Below, piece by piece: positions 60,001 through 64,000 of a stretch of DNA of 64,000 nt. The notes under the pieces were generated by a model. It saw only the letters and a list, made by a program, of their open reading frames with translations. It did not search any database and was not told where the DNA came from. The translations under genes were made by a program, and so were the position numbers. Each line of letters starts with the position of its first letter. Position 1 is the stretch's first letter. Source of the stretch: Microplitis mediator (Eukaryota; Arthropoda; Insecta; Hymenoptera; Braconidae); the NCBI RefSeq assembly GCF_029852145.1, contig NC_079977.1, forward strand, positions 19,904,781 to 19,968,780, written 5' to 3'.

Positions 60001-62189
60001 TAAGTGCGACTTTCTTACGGCTGAATAAGGCAAGAATGTAAACTTTCAGAGCCGGTATTGTGGAAAAATAATTGTTTCTTGCTCCCCAAGCCGAAAGTAC
60101 GGTCTTCCTGGTCGCATTACACGCCAGAAAGAGCCTCTTTTGTGGCCGGCTCGCAATGCAGGAAGCTGTCACTAGAGTGCGCTTATTTAGTATGACTCGG
60201 TTATGTAGCAAATATACAAAGATTTTTCAATAACAAATAAATTATTTAAGAATTACAAAAGTCAAAATTAAAATAAATGCACATACAGATTTTTTAATTC
60301 TTTACATGTGTATCTTTTTATTCTTTATTCTTAGGACATTTTATTTTATATTTTCCAATTATTGAAATGAAAAAATATCTGACAAATACACGGCAGCGCA
60401 TGTGTCAAAATAGTCACGGATGCACCTGTCTATTTATTTAACATATCATAACCATAAATTTTAATGAAATTTGAAAAGTCTTTTGGCTAAAAATTTGTTA
60501 TCAGTAAAGAAAGTAGCGCATAAAGTAAGAAAATAAATAAGAAAATATACGAGAGACGATAATATATTCTTACTATGGTGTATTATTGTAGTTAATGTTT
60601 GAGCTAATAAAGAAGTCTATGGTATATTACTAAATAGAGAAATAAAATACCTAGTTTCAACTAAAATTGAATCTATAATTTTCTTTTTCAATTATTTAAT
60701 GTTTTTGATGCCCGCCCCGACCAGCAAAAACTTCGGCTTCGCCTCAGTTTTGCAAAAGTCGGGCGGGCCCGCCCCCCTTCACCGCTCGGCTTCGCCTCGC
60801 AATGTCAATTAATTCAAAGTACTTTCGGCTGGGGAACAAGAAAAATAGTATACGACCCCCGGTCAAAAAGCTGAATGCCCTGACGTATGTGATATCAAAG
60901 CCTCGGCTTCGCCTCGGCTTTCATATCACATCCGACAGGAAATTCAACTTTCTGGCCTAGTGTCGTAATATACTATTGATACTTCTGCCAATGAACTCAA
61001 CATCCATAACATTTTATTTTTCAGGTTTATGTTAACAAAGCAGAGAAGTGTAATTTAACAGATGACAGCCAACAGAAAGAGAGTTTCGACGGTTTTTTCG
61101 AATCTTCTTTACATAGAAGCCGCGTTATAATTGCCAGTAATAAGCGCGATCTCGAAAATATGATCAATGATGACTTGCTTAATTCTGGAAGATCACTTGT
61201 CAATATAAGTAATGATCCAATAGCTTACCCCAGTATTTTCAATCATCTGATGCGAAACGCTGTTGTTCGTATTAAATTACATTCACTACCTGAATTACCA
61301 GAATCACTAATCAGATCAGTAAAGAATCCAATTACTCATAAAACTTTGGTGGAATATCTAAAACCAGGTGATATTATCAATGATTTCGATTTAAAAGCTA
61401 TTAATTCATCTATTACTGTTGATAATATGCTAGTTGACGTATACGATGAAACAGTTAACAGATCGACGACGTTCAAATATACTGATTGTTTTAAGTACGA
61501 CGTCAATGCCATACCAGTACTGAATTATGTCACTTATAAAACATACCCTCATTATTTGGCTGAATCTTATTATAAATTTGACTTATTTGACGAAATGGTT
61601 AAACGCAAACACTATGGAATTGATCGCAAATATTTAAATAATAATTACAAGTGTATGAAGATTACCGTTTGCTCTGAATTTGAAAGACGAAAATTAATTA
61701 TTCCGTCTATTCGTGTCATTAATTTGGATAAACAGACCGTTAGTGATTCAAATATTTTTTACAATGAAAATGTCGTCCTGCGCTATAAGATAAATAATGA
61801 AACGCACTACGTTGCTCGTACAGAAAAAGGCAATTGCTTGTTCCAGGTAATTTAAAAAAATGATCATTTTGCAAAACTATATTGTTATTGTAAAATAATT
61901 TTTTTCTTTGTTATTTAAGGCATTGGTGTTTCCAAATGACGATATAAATCGTGAATACAATCCACTAAATTTATATCCTCTATACACAGGCAAAATAATA
62001 TCAGCAACTAACGATCCTGTATTTGAAGAACAGGCAGAAAATTTTCTCAGTAATCTGACAGTAGTTCACTCGAAAACTCTTATAGATTTAATAAATGATC
62101 CTGAGGCTAAATCATCTTTTTTCTCACAATTTGCTTATAATAACCGTAATGTTACTCTCATAAATATCTATTTAGATGATTTGTATTGA
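57052..62189 (+). CDS. Array gene d: secreted two-repeat (A1-B1-A2-B2) protein, 3 exons
   Basis: Exons 57052-57648, 61025-61846 and 61920-62189 join in phase 0, 562 aa. Exon 1 is the most divergent of the array: the signal peptide region differs from the others and A1 starts LLLESSVGAIVNIN, losing the GDI motif. It keeps YNYFGMSQNY and the GETAALRLKGNDGTH closing motif. Exons 2 and 3 are close to b and c, which may reflect gene conversion or relaxed constraint on exon 1. Intron 1 is 3.4 kb, the longest in the array. It carries four SINEs, two of them within 50 bp of the donor, and a GC-rich fold-back element. No frame break was seen, so I call it intact. Function unknown. Confidence 0.83.
57653..58090 (-). 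mobile_element. Two SINE copies in direct tandem at the start of gene d intron 1
   Basis: Copies 57691-57879 and 57922-58072 lie head to tail. AAATTTCTTTTTTATAG before them and AAATTTCTTTTTAAAATAG after them look like the target duplication. The intron sequence shared with genes b and e resumes right after. Confidence 0.75.
58634..58785 (-). mobile_element. tRNA-derived SINE copy in gene d intron
   Basis: Same family as 30635-30808, with GAACCCAGACCAATTCGG and the TATAGTGGAAACC end. Confidence 0.8.
59720..59860 (+). mobile_element. Truncated SINE copy, plus orientation
   Basis: Holds the B-box GGTTCGATTCCCAG through TTTCCACTATA. The A-box half is missing and replaced by GACGGTGTGGCTTAATAAG, the unit that lies upstream of the head in other copies. 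Confidence 0.65.
60073..60845. mobile_element. 773-bp TIR element in gene d intron
   Basis: GTTTCTTGCTCCCCAAGCCG at the left is the inverse of CGGCTGGGGAACAAGAAA at the right with a small difference, and both extend through AAAGTAC. A GC-rich patch (60710-60815) with GGCTTCGCCTC words stands out from the AT-rich surroundings. Confidence 0.65.
60846..60974. mobile_element. GC-rich fold-back (hairpin) element
   Basis: Two arms of about 55 bp, TAGTATACGACCCCCGGTC... and the inverse ending GTGTCGTAATATACTA, meet at TCGGCTTCGCCTCGG. Mismatches are scattered. It lies directly against the element at 60073-60845, 50 bp before the exon 2 acceptor of gene d. Confidence 0.65.
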
Positions 62190-62582
62190 CTTTAAAATTT
62201 AATAATTAAAAATTCGTTAGATATAATAAAGACCAACGTCAATTATTCATTCTTTATATATTTACAATCTGCATAATATAGCTCCCAAATAAAAAACATC
62301 ATATAGTGGAGAGAGGTTGGGACAGAGGCAAATAAGGTACCTCTAAAATTTTATGAAAGAAATTTGTTTTAATTGTTTCTTAAACATTTCGAAATCACTT
62401 CACTGAGAGAAAAAAGTATATATTTTCAAGTAAAATTACTTAATTTAAGTATTAGTTTACTTAAATGGTGCCAAGAAAATATATTCTTAATTATAGTAAA
62501 AATGTATTGTTTTTAGAAATTTATGAGTATATTGAAGCGATTGTTATAAAAATAAAAAATATTATACTTCGATGTAGTAAAT

Positions 62583-62748
62583 TTTTTCCATGTTATTCTT
62601 ATGGAAAATAGAAAAGTGCGATGAAGAACCTCTTAATGTTCATATTAAGAGCTCTAATTTTCACAGGCGTCTTTATTTATCTAATTGAAACTTTTAAACC
62701 TGTTTCCGAGAAAAAGAGAAATTTGTTATTTTTTGGATCACCCTAATA
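62583..62748 (+). repeat. Truncated dispersed repeat ending GGATCACCCTAA
   Basis: Same text as the end of 39919-40298 (AAGTGCGATGAAGAACCTC, TTTTTTGGATCACCCTAA), just before the conserved 5' flank of gene e. Confidence 0.6.
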
Positions 62749-63062
62749 TGTACATATATCTTTTTTTTCTTACTCGAAAACTCAATTTAAAAACCGACAA
62801 AATGATAAGGCTACTCTACGAAACGATAACCTAGATTCAATTACGGAAGATAAAAAATGGACAATCATTACAAAATTTTTTATGGTTCTTTGACCAATAG
62901 AAATCACGATTGATTTCCAGTGTAGACGAAGCATTTGGCCTAGGGCATTATATTCAATCAACAACATTATCTTATTGGATTCATTTAGTTTCGTTGAACA
63001 AAAAGAATATACAGTTATCAACGATACGTTTGACAAAATAACAAGTGCAGTAATTGAATAAA

Positions 63063-63656
63063 ATGTACGCGTTAAAAAAAAAATTATTTCTTATTATTAT
63101 CATTGAACTTGTCACAATAAGTCTTACTGCTAGTAAAATAGTGCCTTTATTAGAATTTTCTGCTGGTGACATAGTTAATATAAATTATTTCGGACCATCG
63201 TCAGCTGAAACCATTGGAAATATATTTGATGGTCATAACGAAGAAGAATTTACCAAAACTGACAATTTTACTGGTGAAGATTATACGGATATAAAAAAAA
63301 AATCATGTTTATCTCTTGAATCTATATCATCCTATTATCATCCAGAAGTCAGCATTGATGATACCGAACACGATCCTACAAAAATATTTAGCAGCACCGA
63401 CAGACTTAAATATAATTACTTTGGCATTAGCCCAAATTATATTGATAATAAATATCTGTATGGTATTGTTAAAATATGTAAAGTCGAGCAAACTCAAAAT
63501 GTAAACATTCGAGTGATTGAAGGATGTGAATTTAAAACTATTAAAAATCGCATGAATTATAAACTATTACTGGGTGAAACAGCAGTTTTACGATTCAAAG
63601 GAAATAATGGAACCCATTTCATATCGTCCATCACTACCGGAGAGTGCCTACTCCAA
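63063..63656 (+). CDS. Array gene e: exon 1 (signal peptide + A1), cut by window end
   Basis: The ATG at 63063 opens the family signal peptide and 198 codons run to CAA|GTACGAAT at 63656/63657, the same phase-0 donor as b. Residue pattern is close to genes b and c (GDIVNINYF, YNYFGISPNYIDN, GETAVLRFKGNNGTHF, GECLLQ). Intron text to the window end matches intron 1 of genes a and b. Exons 2 and 3 are expected beyond the window. It carries the full conserved 5' flank. Confidence 0.8.
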
Positions 63657-64000
63657 GTACGAATTTGCTTAAATTTCATTTTTAAATAGTATATTTCGTG
63701 GGATACAATAAAATGACACGATTTTAGACACGGGTGCAGTTGAAAGTTCGAGCTGAGGCGAGATCCGACATCATCGTTGTCTCAAATCGTATTTTTGTCC
63801 GTGCCACATACTATACAAGCTCAAAATTATTGAGTAAAAATTACCCATAAAGTGTGGCACTGTAAGGACATCTAGCCAGTCGCTAAATTTTTACAGTGTT
63901 GTTAGTGGAAATTGCACTTCATTTACATGCTATCGAGAAGAATATTTCACAATGCAAATGGGAAATATTTAGATTTTGACCACTTGTCCTCACAATATTT

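Noticed and set aside
23522..63656. Integrated polydnavirus (bracovirus) proviral segment
   Set aside because: Considered because of the parasitism-type gene content. I saw no segment-boundary repeats and no recognisable capsid or bracovirus gene family, and genes carry ordinary introns and promoters.

Overview
This is a eukaryotic, very AT-rich nuclear window, most likely from an insect. Compact secreted-protein genes sit in a sea of small terminal-inverted-repeat (TIR) transposons, tRNA-derived SINEs and microsatellites. A parasitoid wasp is the best guess. The basis is three venom-type phospholipase A1 genes, two small cystine-knot peptide genes, a single-domain TIMP, a divergent ionotropic receptor and a tandem array of an unknown secreted family. 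The species assignment is inference; gene models come from splice sites and phases read by eye.

Layout: (1) 2871-5802 (+) is a three-exon ionotropic receptor. (2) 8349-16078 (-) is a six-exon secreted protein of repeated EB/EGF-like cysteine modules, every internal intron in phase 1; its long introns are filled with nested TIR elements. (3) 19848-20440 (-) is a three-exon TIMP-like metalloproteinase inhibitor, too finely split to appear as a long ORF. (4) 23522-38443 holds three intronless PLA1 genes (-). The outer two are each divergently paired with a two-exon inhibitor-cystine-knot (ICK) peptide gene (+). The middle PLA1 keeps the shared promoter region but no knottin exon. (5) 40630 to the window end is a head-to-tail array (+) of five copies of a secreted gene family I do not recognise. 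Three copies are complete (b, c, d; about 560 aa each), one is a deletion derivative (a), and one is cut by the window edge (e).

The array protein is an internal duplication: signal peptide, A1, B1, A2, B2. Its three exons all join in phase 0 and the exon borders cut the repeats cleanly.

Much of the non-coding space is TIR elements whose interiors are built from many copies of one short self-complementary 'word'. Different families carry different words but often similar termini (CACGGAAAG-like ends at TA targets). Because the array genes are duplicates, copies lacking an insertion act as empty sites and confirm the TA target duplication for two elements.

Together the TIMP, PLA1s, ICK peptides and novel secreted array look like a venom or parasitism gene neighbourhood. 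No expression data are visible here, so that role is a hypothesis.
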